A stretch of DNA of 64,000 nt from Endobacterium cereale (GTDB taxonomy: Bacteria; Pseudomonadota; Alphaproteobacteria; Rhizobiales; Rhizobiaceae). Below, one piece after another: positions 8,595-17,385 of this stretch. A model generated the notes under the pieces. That model was not told where the DNA came from. It worked only from the letters and a program-made list of their open reading frames with translations, and did not search any database. Every line of letters begins with the position of its first letter. Within the stretch, counting starts at the first letter, position 1. Location: NCBI RefSeq assembly GCF_009617585.1, contig NZ_WIXI01000051.1, forward strand, positions 310,001 to 374,000, in the 5' to 3' direction. The position numbers and the translations under genes are program-made.

Positions 8595-8822
8595 TTATTC
8601 CGCGGCGATACGCGGCGTCTCGTCGTGCCCGTCGCGATGGCTCGGCGGCACATCGGCAGCCGGCTGCGGCACCGGCGGCAGCCAGCGCATCGGCAGTCGC
8701 GGAAACATCACGAACAAAACCGTGACGATCAGCGAAAAGATCGACATTTTTTTATTATAGGCGGTCTCGCGTGTAAAACCGTCTGCTGCAGCTGCCTGGT
8801 TCATGTCCTCGGCCTCTTTCAT
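8595..8822 (-). CDS. Small single-pass membrane protein, unknown
   Basis: A 75-residue protein starting at ATG 8822 with a clear GGAGGAAG ribosome site. The N-terminal 25 residues are polar, one hydrophobic segment (IFSLIVTVLFVMF) follows, then a Pro/His/Asp-rich tail. No family is recognised. An in-frame start at 8906 is unlikely because it would bypass the ribosome site. Confidence 0.6.
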   Translation of the reverse strand: MKEAEDMNQAAAADGFTRETAYNKKMSIFSLIVTVLFVMFPRLPMRWLPPVPQPAADVPPSHRDGHDETPRIAAE

Positions 8823-9121
8823 GGGCGCTTCCTCCGATGGATGACACCCTAGAACACTGACCTTGATAGGCGCTGAAAATGATCGCTCGAAATTTATTGA
8901 TCGCAACTCTTGCGCTTAATATTTTTAGACTTCACGCAGTAATGACAGGGCATCATGTTTTTTGAAAAAGCACACATGAAACTAAATTCATCAATTTGCT
9001 CAAATAATTGGCACGAACAAATACTGAATAGTTGCGCCTATCATTAAGACTTCGACAATCTTGCAATGGCTAAATGTGCCAATCTGTCACGTTTCATTTT
9101 GAACCACTTCGGATATTGGCC
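8823..9121. other. AT-rich intergenic region, no gene seen
   Basis: About 300 bases between divergent genes, clearly more AT-rich than the surroundings (for example 8920-9060). It probably carries the promoter of the soluble MCP-like gene. I saw no coding sequence and no convincing RNA structure. Confidence 0.5.
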
Positions 9122-10225
9122 ATGATCCCTCTCGAAGCACATACGCACGACAAGCAAGCCGCGACACCACGTTCGGTCCGCCTCGTCACGGAGGCGATCG
9201 GCAATGATCTGCAGCGGTTCAGCTCCGACAACACTCATGTGGTGCGGCAGATACGGCTGCTGGCCATAAACGCCCTGATCGAGGCGGCCCGCGCCGGTGA
9301 CATGGGCAAGGGATTTGCCGTCGTCGCGAACGAGGTGCAGCGGCTGGCGCAAGTCGCGTCAGACATTGCCGCAAAATTCGAAAGCAACGTCGTAAGCCGA
9401 ATCGGCCTCAATCGGCAGATGGCCGATGCGCTGGTCAACGAGATGGAAGGCGTACGCCTTACCGATCTTGCCCAGACATTGGTGCAATTGATCGTCCGCA
9501 ATCTGTTCGAGCGCACCGCCGACGTTCGCTGGTGGGCAACAGACACCGCCTTGTGGCAGGCACTGTCTCAGCCCACGTCGGAAAACCTTTCTTTTGCCAG
9601 CGAACGCCTCGGCGTCATCAACCGTTTCTACACCGTCTATCTCGATCTGGTCGTCACCGACCTTTCCGGCAAGGTGGTGGCATCCGCCAATCCGCGCTTC
9701 CAGCGCAAGGTTATCAACCGCCCTCTGTCCGGCGATCCATGGTTCGAAGCCGCTCGACGAACCGGATCCGGGGATGACTATATCGTTGATACCGTCAAGC
9801 CGAGCGTCATGCACGACGACCATCACGCATTGGTGTATGCCACAGGCATCCGGGCCGGCGGTAAGATGGATGGCGAATTGCTGGGAACACTGGGGGTTTA
9901 TTTCGACTGGCAGAACCAGGGCCAGGCGATCGTGGAAAAGGAAGCCAACCTGCCCCCACAAACAGCGGAGCGCACGACGGTGATGCTGCTCGACGGCGAA
10001 AGCCGTGTCATTGCCAGCACCGACCCCGCTTTGATGTTCACACATTTCATGCTGGCCAGCCAATATGGGCAGTCATTCGGCAGCTATTACGACAATAACG
10101 GCTCGATCGTGGCCTATGCGAAAACATTGGGTTACGAGGATTATGATGGTTTGGGCTGGCATGGCGTCGTTGTGCAGAAAACGGAGAGCGACGAGGCAAT
10201 CCGGGAAGCATTCGACATTCGATGA
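9122..10225 (+). CDS. Soluble MCP-hairpin plus Cache-like sensor protein
   Basis: A 367-residue protein with no membrane segment. Residues 46-76 match the hairpin tip of methyl-accepting chemotaxis proteins (LLAINALIEAARAGDMGKGF, then VVANEVQRLA). The long helices that normally flank the tip are almost absent: only about 40 residues precede it. The C-terminal two thirds (about 165-345) resembles a Cache/PAS-like sensor, with DLVVTDLSGKVVASANPRF, GDPWFEAARR and LLGTLGVYFDW. Sensor and signalling parts are therefore in reverse order compared with classical receptors. ATG 9122 is chosen; a start at 9074 is also open and neither has a strong ribosome site. It may contact CheA/CheW or another output. 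Confidence 0.75.
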   Translation: MIPLEAHTHDKQAATPRSVRLVTEAIGNDLQRFSSDNTHVVRQIRLLAINALIEAARAGDMGKGFAVVANEVQRLAQVASDIAAKFESNVVSRIGLNRQMADALVNEMEGVRLTDLAQTLVQLIVRNLFERTADVRWWATDTALWQALSQPTSENLSFASERLGVINRFYTVYLDLVVTDLSGKVVASANPRFQRKVINRPLSGDPWFEAARRTGSGDDYIVDTVKPSVMHDDHHALVYATGIRAGGKMDGELLGTLGVYFDWQNQGQAIVEKEANLPPQTAERTTVMLLDGESRVIASTDPALMFTHFMLASQYGQSFGSYYDNNGSIVAYAKTLGYEDYDGLGWHGVVVQKTESDEAIREAFDIR

Positions 10226-10424
10226 ACTTGAGTAATATTTGAAATATACGGATTGCGTCGAAATGAGACAAGCAAAACTCCGTATTTTTACCATATGTTA
10301 ACCGACAACATTACGCCACATTTTCGCTTTTACAACAAGGCCGCAGTCCGACGAGAACAAAAAAACGTAAACGGGCGGCTTTATTGATGCCCGCGGCAAT
10401 GCTAACGCATGTCAGGGCGTAGCA

Positions 10425-11297
10425 TTGTCCATGAAAGATTTTTTCGAAATGACTGACGACGTTTTTGCCGCAAAAACCGATATAAAACAGGTCATTTGCA
10501 TCAACTGGGGCACCAAATATGGTGCCCCATTTGTCAATCGCCTCTATGCGATGGTGAAACGGAACATTACGCCGCCATTCACCTTCACCTGCTTCACGGA
10601 TAACAGGGCGGGCATCAACGAAGGTATCCTCTGCGAGGACTTGCCGCCGCTCGGTATCGACAAGCTGCCGGAAAAGACTCCCGGCATCTGGGGGAAATCC
10701 CGACTTTGGAACAAAGAGCTCGGCAGCCTTAAAGGCACAGTCCTGTTTCTGGATCTCGACCTGATGATTGTCGGTTCGCTGGACCCATTCTTCGAAGTGG
10801 GTGATGCGGACGACGTTTTCATGGCCCGCAACCAGACGACCCCGTTCGAGCGCCTGGGCCAATCCTCCGTCCTGCGCTTCACCGTTGGCAAGCTCGAGCC
10901 ACTGTTTCAGAAATTCAATGCCGATCCTCAAGGAACCGCCGACAAATATCGTTATGAGCAACGTTTCGTGACACGCAACGCGCCCGGCGGCGTGAAGTTT
11001 TTCCCGCGCAAATCGGTCCTGCATTTCCGGCAGGATTGTCGCTGGCCATTTCCGCTCAATTACGTACTGGCGCCGACCCTGCCCTCCACGGCAAGGATCG
11101 TTTTATTTCCCCGCGGCCTGCACCCACAGCACGCCGCAGAAGGCCGGTATGGCGGTTCAAAAAAAGCGCTTTCACCAATCGGTCACCTTACCAGCAGTCT
11201 CGACGGCAAGCTGCGTAACGGTGAGAACCCGTTCCGTTATCTGCGTCATTACATCCTTCCGACGCCGTGGATCCACGATCACTGGCATGAAGGCTGA
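10425..11297 (+). CDS. Putative glycosyltransferase (DXD type)
   Basis: About 290 residues with the look of a GT-A-fold nucleotide-sugar transferase. ICINWGTKYGAPFVNRLYAMV opens the N-terminal half, FTCFTDNRAGI follows, and the candidate metal-binding DXD lies in VLFLDLDLMIVGSLDPFF near residue 110. A basic, aromatic C-terminus ends in PWIHDHWHEG. The start may be TTG 10425 (AGGGCG six bases upstream) or ATG 10431. It has no glycan gene neighbours, so acceptor and product are unknown. Confidence 0.65.
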   Translation: MSMKDFFEMTDDVFAAKTDIKQVICINWGTKYGAPFVNRLYAMVKRNITPPFTFTCFTDNRAGINEGILCEDLPPLGIDKLPEKTPGIWGKSRLWNKELGSLKGTVLFLDLDLMIVGSLDPFFEVGDADDVFMARNQTTPFERLGQSSVLRFTVGKLEPLFQKFNADPQGTADKYRYEQRFVTRNAPGGVKFFPRKSVLHFRQDCRWPFPLNYVLAPTLPSTARIVLFPRGLHPQHAAEGRYGGSKKALSPIGHLTSSLDGKLRNGENPFRYLRHYILPTPWIHDHWHEG

Positions 11298-11374
11298 GGC
11301 ACGCGCGTTGCATGCTGCACTGAAATACGCGTAACCTGCCGGGCAGCGTCATGGCTGCTCAGGGAGGAAAGTGC

Positions 11375-12163
11375 ATGCCAAGAACGGTCGTCATTACCGG
11401 TTCTACATCCGGCATAGGGCTTGGCATTGCCCGCGCCTTTGCCGAGGATGGTGCCAATGTCGTTATCAACGGTTTTGGCCCCCCTTCCGCCATCGAAGCG
11501 GCTGTCGCCGACCTTGCGGCGCTGACCTCCGGCAAAGTCATTCATCACCCCGCCGACATGACGCGACCGGACGAGATCGAAGACATGATCTCGACGACCA
11601 GCCGAACATTCGGAACAGTCGATGTGTTGGTCAACAATGCGGGTATCCAGCACGTCGCAAAAATCGAGGATTTTCCGCCCGAAAAATGGGATCAGCTGAT
11701 CGCCATTCTGCTCTCCTCGGCCTTTCATACGATGCGCCACACCATCCCCCTGATGAAGGCAGCAGGCCCAAAGCGCCCCGGAGGCCGCATCATCAACATC
11801 GCTTCGGCCCACGGGCTGGTCGCCTCGCCGTTCAAATCGGCCTATGTCGCTGCCAAACACGGCATCATGGGATTGACCAGGACGGCGGCCTTGGAACTGG
11901 CGCTCGATAACATCACCGTCAACGCCATCTGCCCCGGCTTCGTGCTGACGCCACTGGTGGAGAAACAGATCCCCGATCAGGCGCGCGAAAAGGGCATCAG
12001 CGAGGCGCAGGTAAAGGACGAGGTCCTGTTGCGCCTGCAGGCCACCAAGGAATTTGTCGGCATTGAGGAAGTGGCTGCAGCCGCACTCTACCTCGCCAGC
12101 GATGCCGCCCGCAGCATAACGGGCACACATATTTCCGTCGACGGCGGATGGACGGCGCAATAG
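11375..12163 (+). CDS. bdhA: Short-chain dehydrogenase, D-3-hydroxybutyrate dehydrogenase-like
   Basis: A 262-residue NAD-dependent SDR very similar in layout to rhizobial BdhA, which oxidises D-3-hydroxybutyrate to acetoacetate in PHB turnover. It has TGSTSGIGLG at 8-17, NNAG at 87-90, Ser144 in NIASAHG, Tyr157 and Lys161 in SAYVAAKHG, and the BDH-type end GTHISVDGGWTAQ. The helix-alpha4 Asn of the classical N-S-Y-K tetrad is replaced: where BdhA has AxNLSS this protein reads AILLSS (Leu112). The start at 11375 has AGGGAGGAAA upstream. Symbol tentative because of that substitution. Confidence 0.8.
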   Translation: MPRTVVITGSTSGIGLGIARAFAEDGANVVINGFGPPSAIEAAVADLAALTSGKVIHHPADMTRPDEIEDMISTTSRTFGTVDVLVNNAGIQHVAKIEDFPPEKWDQLIAILLSSAFHTMRHTIPLMKAAGPKRPGGRIINIASAHGLVASPFKSAYVAAKHGIMGLTRTAALELALDNITVNAICPGFVLTPLVEKQIPDQAREKGISEAQVKDEVLLRLQATKEFVGIEEVAAAALYLASDAARSITGTHISVDGGWTAQ

Positions 12164-12221
12164 GATCGGGATTCGAGGGCCATACAGACGCCGAAAATGG
12201 TGCAAGCCCAAGGGGAACGAC

Positions 12222-13694
12222 ATGAACTCTGCGATACGCTTCATCCTCAATGCGGAAGAGGTTTCCTTAAGCGATTTTTCGCCGACCGAAACCCTGCTCG
12301 ATTACCTGCGGCTGCGCCGCCGCATGACCGGAACCAAGGAAGGCTGCGCCGAAGGCGATTGCGGAGCATGCACGGTGCTCGTCGGGCGCCTTATCGATGG
12401 ACGCCTCGTTTATGAAAGCATCAATGCCTGCATCCGCTTCATCGGCTCACTGCACGCTACCCATGTGGTGACGGTCGAACATCTGGCCGCAAAGGACGGC
12501 ACGCTGCATCCGGTGCAGCAGGCGATGGTCGACTGTCATGGCTCGCAATGCGGTTTCTGCACGCCCGGCTTCGTGATGTCGCTTTACGGCCTGTGGCTAT
12601 CGAACGCGGAACCCGATCGCTCGGAAATCGAACTCGCGCTGCAAGGCAATCTCTGTCGATGCACCGGTTACGAACCCATCGTGAAAGCGGCCGAACTGGT
12701 ATCCCAAACACGCCCGAGCGCCCTGTTCGATCCGCTGGAACGTGATCGCGCCGAGATCATGGCCAAACTCTGGACGCTGAAATCCTCGAGCGAAACGATC
12801 GTCGTTGAAAAAGATGGCGCGCGCTCCATCATCCCCGGCAGCGTCGAGGATCTGGCCGTCGCACTTGCCGAAGCACCGAAAGCCACCATCGTCGCCGGCG
12901 CCACCGATGTCGGACTTTGGGTGACCAAACAGATGCGCAAGCTCGATCCCGTCATCTTCATCAACCACCTCACCGAGCTTCAGCAAACCGAGGTTGACGA
13001 TGCCGGTATCACCTTCGGTGCTGGCGTGACCTATGCACAAGCTTTTGAGACGTTGCTGATAGAAATCCCCACACTCGGTGACCTGATCGACCGCATAGGG
13101 GGCGCGCAGGTGCGCAATGCCGGCACGCTCGGCGGCAATATCGCCAACGGCTCGCCGATCGGCGACACGCCGCCGCCGCTGATCGCCCTCGGGGCAAGCG
13201 TCACGCTGCGCTCGACCGAAGGAACACGCACGCTGCCAGTGGAAGATTTTTTCATCACCTATGGAAAGCAGGACCGGCGACCCGGCGAATTTATCGAAAA
13301 AATCCTTGTGCCAAAACCGCACGAGGATGCGTTTTTCTCCGTCTACAAGATTTCCAAACGTCGCGACGAAGACATTTCCGCGCTCTGCGGTGCGTTTTAC
13401 CTGATGCTCGATAGCGAGGGACGTGTCGGCGAAACCCGAATAGCTTTCGGAGGCATGGCGGCAACACCAAAACGCGCACGCGCGGTGGAAGCCATGCTGC
13501 TCGGCCAACCATGGAGCTGGGGGACAGTGCGGCAGGCGCATGATGCTTTTGACGAGGATTACCAGCCGCTGACCGACTGGCGCGCAAGTGCCGAGTACCG
13601 CAGCCTGACCGCCAAAAACCTGTTGACCCGCTTCTTTCTTGAAACGGCCGGCGCGCCCGTGCATTTGCACCGCTTCGAGACGGAGGAAGTGTGA
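12222..13694 (+). CDS. xdhA: Xanthine dehydrogenase small subunit (2Fe-2S and FAD)
   Basis: Electron-transfer subunit that carries electrons from the molybdenum centre to NAD; cytosolic, acting with XdhB. The plant-type 2Fe-2S cysteines are in EGCAEGDCGAC (Cys42, 47, 50). The second cluster domain has GSQCGFCTPGFVMSL and QGNLCRCTGYEP. The FAD domain (about 190-370) includes VAGATDVGLWVTKQ and GTLGGNIANGSPIGD, and a CO-dehydrogenase-type C-terminal flavoprotein domain ends the 490 residues. Its stop overlaps the ribosome site region of xdhB, so the two are co-translated. Confidence 0.95.
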   Translation: MNSAIRFILNAEEVSLSDFSPTETLLDYLRLRRRMTGTKEGCAEGDCGACTVLVGRLIDGRLVYESINACIRFIGSLHATHVVTVEHLAAKDGTLHPVQQAMVDCHGSQCGFCTPGFVMSLYGLWLSNAEPDRSEIELALQGNLCRCTGYEPIVKAAELVSQTRPSALFDPLERDRAEIMAKLWTLKSSSETIVVEKDGARSIIPGSVEDLAVALAEAPKATIVAGATDVGLWVTKQMRKLDPVIFINHLTELQQTEVDDAGITFGAGVTYAQAFETLLIEIPTLGDLIDRIGGAQVRNAGTLGGNIANGSPIGDTPPPLIALGASVTLRSTEGTRTLPVEDFFITYGKQDRRPGEFIEKILVPKPHEDAFFSVYKISKRRDEDISALCGAFYLMLDSEGRVGETRIAFGGMAATPKRARAVEAMLLGQPWSWGTVRQAHDAFDEDYQPLTDWRASAEYRSLTAKNLLTRFFLETAGAPVHLHRFETEEV

Positions 13695-13696
13695 AC

Positions 13697-16033
13697 ATGG
13701 ACAAGCCCACGACCTCCGGCAAAACCGTCATCAACGGCCCAATGCACGTTTCGCTGAAACATGATTCAGCACATAAACATGTCACCGGAACCGCCGAATA
13801 TATCGACGATATTGCCGAACCGGCCGGCACGCTGCACGGCGCGCTTGGCCTCTCCGACCGCGCCCATGCCGAACTGGTTTCCATCGATCTCGAGGCCGTC
13901 AAAAACGCACCCGGCGTCATCGCCGTGCTGACGGCGGACGATGTGCCCGGCTTCAACGACATCGCCTCCACCGGCCAGCATGACGAACCGCTTCTGGCGG
14001 TAGGTGACGTGCGTTTCCACGGCCAGCCGATCTTTGCCGTGATCGCCGAAACGCGCGATCAGGCACGGCGGGCGGCGAAACTGGCCAAGATCGATTATCG
14101 AGACCTGCCCCACTGGTCCGACATCGAGGGCGCGTTGGAAAACGGCGGCAAGCTGGTGACCCAGCCGATGACCTTGCGGCGCGGCGACCCGGAGACCGAG
14201 ATCGAAAAACCGCCGCTGCGCATTCAGGGCTCGATGGAGATCGGTGGTCAGGAGCATTTTTATCTGGAAAGCCAGATCGCTTTCGCCACGCCCGGCGAGG
14301 ACGAGGACGTATTGGTCTGGTCCTCCACCCAGCATCCGAGCGAAATCCAGCATATGGTGGCGCATGTGCTCGGCATCGCCAACCACGCGGTCGAGGTCAA
14401 GACACGCCGCATGGGCGGCGGTTTTGGCGGCAAGGAAACACAGGGCAATCTGTTTGCCTGCCTCGCCGCACTCGCCGCCAAGACGCTCAAGCGCCCCGTC
14501 AAATTTCGTCCGGACCGCGACGAGGATATGGTGGTCACGGGCAAACGTCACGATTTCCGCGTTGAATACGATGTCGCCTTCGACGAGGAAGGCCTAATCC
14601 ACGCCGTCGATGCCACCTATGCGGCACGCTGCGGCTGGTCCGCCGATCTGTCCGGCCCGGTGACCGACCGCGCGCTGTTTCATGCCGATTCCAGCTATTT
14701 TTATCCGCATGTGCGGCTGACCTCGAAACCGCTGATGACGCACACCGTTTCCAACACCGCCTTTCGCGGTTTTGGCGGCCCGCAGGGCCTGCTCGGGGCT
14801 GAACGCATGATCGAGGAAATCGCCTATGCCGTGGGCAAAGACCCGCTCGATATCCGAAAGCTGAATTTTTACGGCCAGCCGGGCTCGGACCGCACCACCA
14901 CGCCCTATCATCAGGAGGTCGAGGACAACATCATCCTGCGGCTTGTCGAGGAACTGGAAGCGTCGAGTGATTACCGCGCCCGTCGTCAGGCCATTGTCGA
15001 GTTCAACGAAACGAGCCCGGTGATCCGCAAGGGCATCGCACTGACGCCCGTCAAATTCGGCATCTCCTTCACCATGACCGCCTATAATCAGGCCGGTGCG
15101 CTGGTGCATGTCTATCAGGACGGCTCGATTCATCTAAACCACGGTGGCACCGAAATGGGCCAAGGCCTCTATACCAAGGTCGCGCAGGTCGTCGCCGAAA
15201 CCTTCAGTGTTGATATCGAGCGGGTAAAGATCACCGCGACGACGACCGGCAAGGTACCGAATACCTCCGCGACCGCCGCCTCCTCCGGCTCGGACCTCAA
15301 CGGCATGGCGGCCTATGATGCCGCCCGTCAGATCAAGGACCGGCTCATCGATTTTGCCTGCCGGCAATGGAAGGTGGACAAGGACGACGTCGAATTCCTG
15401 CCCAACCGGGTGCGGGTCGGCGACGAAATCGTGCCCTTCGACACGCTGGTGCGCGCCGCCTATTACGACCGCGTGCAACTGTCCGCCGCCGGATTCTACA
15501 AGACGCCAAGGATCCATTGGGACCGGGCAGCCGGGCGCGGCCATCCCTTTTATTATTTCGCTTATGGCGCCGCCGTCTCGGAAGTTTCGATCGATACGTT
15601 GACCGGCGAATACATGGTCGATCGCACGGATATCCTGCACGATGTCGGCAAGTCGCTAAACCCGGCCATCGATATCGGCCAGGTGGAAGGTGCCTTCGTG
15701 CAGGGCATGGGCTGGCTGACGACGGAGGAATTGTGGTGGGACGACAAGGGGCGCTTACGCACCCACGCGCCCTCCACCTACAAGATCCCGCTCGCCTCCG
15801 ACCGGCCCCGCATCTTCAATGTGAAGCTCGCCGACTGGGCGGAAAATGCCGAACCAACCATCGGCCGCTCCAAGGCGGTAGGTGAGCCGCCCTTCATGCT
15901 GGCGATCTCTGTGCTGGAGGCTATCTCGATGGCGGTGGCGAGTATTGCCGATTACGCCGTGTGCCCGAAGCTTGATGCGCCGGCGACACCGGAACGGGTG
16001 CTGATGGCAGTGGAGCAGCTGAAGGCGATGTGA
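13697..16033 (+). CDS. xdhB: Xanthine dehydrogenase molybdopterin-binding subunit
   Basis: Catalytic subunit that hydroxylates hypoxanthine and xanthine to urate; 778 residues. Molybdopterin-binding motifs are visible: RMGGGFGGKETQ, TAFRGFGGPQGLLGAERM, the GGTEMGQGLYTKV segment, NTSATAASSGSDLNG and the conserved catalytic-Glu region GEPPFMLA. ATG 13697, three bases after the xdhA stop, has GGAGGAA at proper spacing; a GTG at 13691 would be too close to it. The maturation factor xdhC lies 2.5 kb downstream, separated by unrelated minus-strand genes. Confidence 0.95.
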   Translation: MDKPTTSGKTVINGPMHVSLKHDSAHKHVTGTAEYIDDIAEPAGTLHGALGLSDRAHAELVSIDLEAVKNAPGVIAVLTADDVPGFNDIASTGQHDEPLLAVGDVRFHGQPIFAVIAETRDQARRAAKLAKIDYRDLPHWSDIEGALENGGKLVTQPMTLRRGDPETEIEKPPLRIQGSMEIGGQEHFYLESQIAFATPGEDEDVLVWSSTQHPSEIQHMVAHVLGIANHAVEVKTRRMGGGFGGKETQGNLFACLAALAAKTLKRPVKFRPDRDEDMVVTGKRHDFRVEYDVAFDEEGLIHAVDATYAARCGWSADLSGPVTDRALFHADSSYFYPHVRLTSKPLMTHTVSNTAFRGFGGPQGLLGAERMIEEIAYAVGKDPLDIRKLNFYGQPGSDRTTTPYHQEVEDNIILRLVEELEASSDYRARRQAIVEFNETSPVIRKGIALTPVKFGISFTMTAYNQAGALVHVYQDGSIHLNHGGTEMGQGLYTKVAQVVAETFSVDIERVKITATTTGKVPNTSATAASSGSDLNGMAAYDAARQIKDRLIDFACRQWKVDKDDVEFLPNRVRVGDEIVPFDTLVRAAYYDRVQLSAAGFYKTPRIHWDRAAGRGHPFYYFAYGAAVSEVSIDTLTGEYMVDRTDILHDVGKSLNPAIDIGQVEGAFVQGMGWLTTEELWWDDKGRLRTHAPSTYKIPLASDRPRIFNVKLADWAENAEPTIGRSKAVGEPPFMLAISVLEAISMAVASIADYAVCPKLDAPATPERVLMAVEQLKAM

Positions 16034-16036
16034 AAA

Positions 16037-16300
16037 TCAGCGGCCGGCTTTTCGCCACCCGGCCGCTCTCGCCTCTCTTTCCGAACAAAACCAGCGTTCG
16101 CCATCAAGGACGCGGATTTTCGTGTCGGAGTAATTCTCCTGACCACGAACATGGTAGATTTTCTCGCCGGAATTATAAGAGATATTTCCCTTGATATCGC
16201 AAGCCGGATCATAGGCTGTGCGCGGAAGAAGCGTATATCCGCCTGATGCCAGGAAAACCCCGCCGGATACCAGCACCGTTACGAGTGTGAAATTGCTCAT
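16037..16300 (-). CDS. Small exported protein with a Cys-containing 'sunset'-type domain
   Basis: An 87-residue protein. An N-terminal hydrophobic segment (FTLVTVLVSGGVFLASGG) is a signal or anchor. The rest reads CDIKGNISYNSGEKIYHVRGQ, then YSDTKI and ERWFCSEREARAAGWRKA, the small domain found at the end of rhizobial thermonuclease-like and succinoglycan-associated proteins. The two cysteines may bind metal or form a disulfide. Function unknown. It converges on xdhB with three bases between stops. Confidence 0.75.
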   Translation of the reverse strand: MSNFTLVTVLVSGGVFLASGGYTLLPRTAYDPACDIKGNISYNSGEKIYHVRGQENYSDTKIRVLDGERWFCSEREARAAGWRKAGR

Positions 16301-16372
16301 GGCGGCAGCTTGAACGTCCGCCCATTATTTTCGGTTGATCTGATTTTTAAAATACGACCGAATGTCGGATTG

Positions 16373-17323
16373 TCACGGCACCCCATCCTGATGTGGCAAT
16401 GGCACATCCGCCACCTTGGTCCGTTGCCACGGAAACAGGCCAAGCACCATGGCACAGCCGAGAATGATGACCGCAGCGCCGACGACCTGGATGGATGACA
16501 GCGGTTCTCCAAGGACGATCACACCGGCAAAAACCGCAACCACCGTCACCGCAAACTCGACGCTGATCGCCCGGGTCGCACCGATCGAGCCGACCAGTTT
16601 GAAATAGAGCACGTAGGTCGTGGCGCTCATCACGCAGGCCGAAATCAGCAGATAAAGCACATCGAGCGCGCCCGGCATGCGCGGCACCGGCACGGCGAAC
16701 AGAAACGGTGCCGAAATCAGCGCGCCGAACAGGAAGGAACCGATGGTGACTTCCCATGAACCGGTATGTTTCAGCCTGTGGCTGGCGAAATTGCTGCCGA
16801 AAGCGGCGGAAAAACAGGCGGCGAGTGCCGCCGCACAACCGAACACGAATTCGTTTGTCACCGGCACGGCTGGAAAACCGACCAGCAACACTATGCCGGC
16901 CGTGCCCAGAACAAGGCCCAGCACGCCGCTCGCCTTCATCCGCTCAAGCCCCCAGACCTGGCTGATCACCATGGAGAACAACGGAATGGAAGCCACGAGG
17001 ATCGCCGCCATGGCGGTGCCGATCAGCGGTGTGGCATAGGACAGGCCCAGAAGCTGGCCTGCCACGGTCGTCGCCCCCACCACCAGAAACGGCTGCCAGC
17101 CATCCCCGAAATCCAGTCGTCGGCGGGTCAGTTTGGCAATGACGAACAGTGTACCGCAGGCGATGAAGGAGCGGATGGTCGTTGCGGCGACAAATCCGAA
17201 AGCATCGACAACCTTGACGATGACGAGGAAGGAAAGGCCCCAGGCAAGGGCAAGAAAGATGTAGATGGCAAGGTCGCGAGGTTTCATGGATGCAGGATCA
17301 CGCGTTGAAGTGGCATGAGCCAT
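16373..17323 (-). CDS. EamA/DMT-family exporter
   Basis: About 316 residues with ten hydrophobic segments in two EamA repeats, for example IYIFLALAWGLSFLVIVKV at the N-terminus and FAVTVVAVFAGVIVLGEPLS near the end, where the GEPLS motif is typical. It probably exports a metabolite or amino acid; the substrate is not predictable. I used ATG 17323 (GCAGG upstream); ATG 17287, right before MKPRDLAIY, is a good alternative. It is monocistronic. Confidence 0.82.
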   Translation of the reverse strand: MAHATSTRDPASMKPRDLAIYIFLALAWGLSFLVIVKVVDAFGFVAATTIRSFIACGTLFVIAKLTRRRLDFGDGWQPFLVVGATTVAGQLLGLSYATPLIGTAMAAILVASIPLFSMVISQVWGLERMKASGVLGLVLGTAGIVLLVGFPAVPVTNEFVFGCAAALAACFSAAFGSNFASHRLKHTGSWEVTIGSFLFGALISAPFLFAVPVPRMPGALDVLYLLISACVMSATTYVLYFKLVGSIGATRAISVEFAVTVVAVFAGVIVLGEPLSSIQVVGAAVIILGCAMVLGLFPWQRTKVADVPLPHQDGVP

Positions 17324-17385
17324 AACCGATGCCTGCTCGATCCGCCATGCCATTCACGACATGTCCGGTTCGATCCTCGTGAAAA

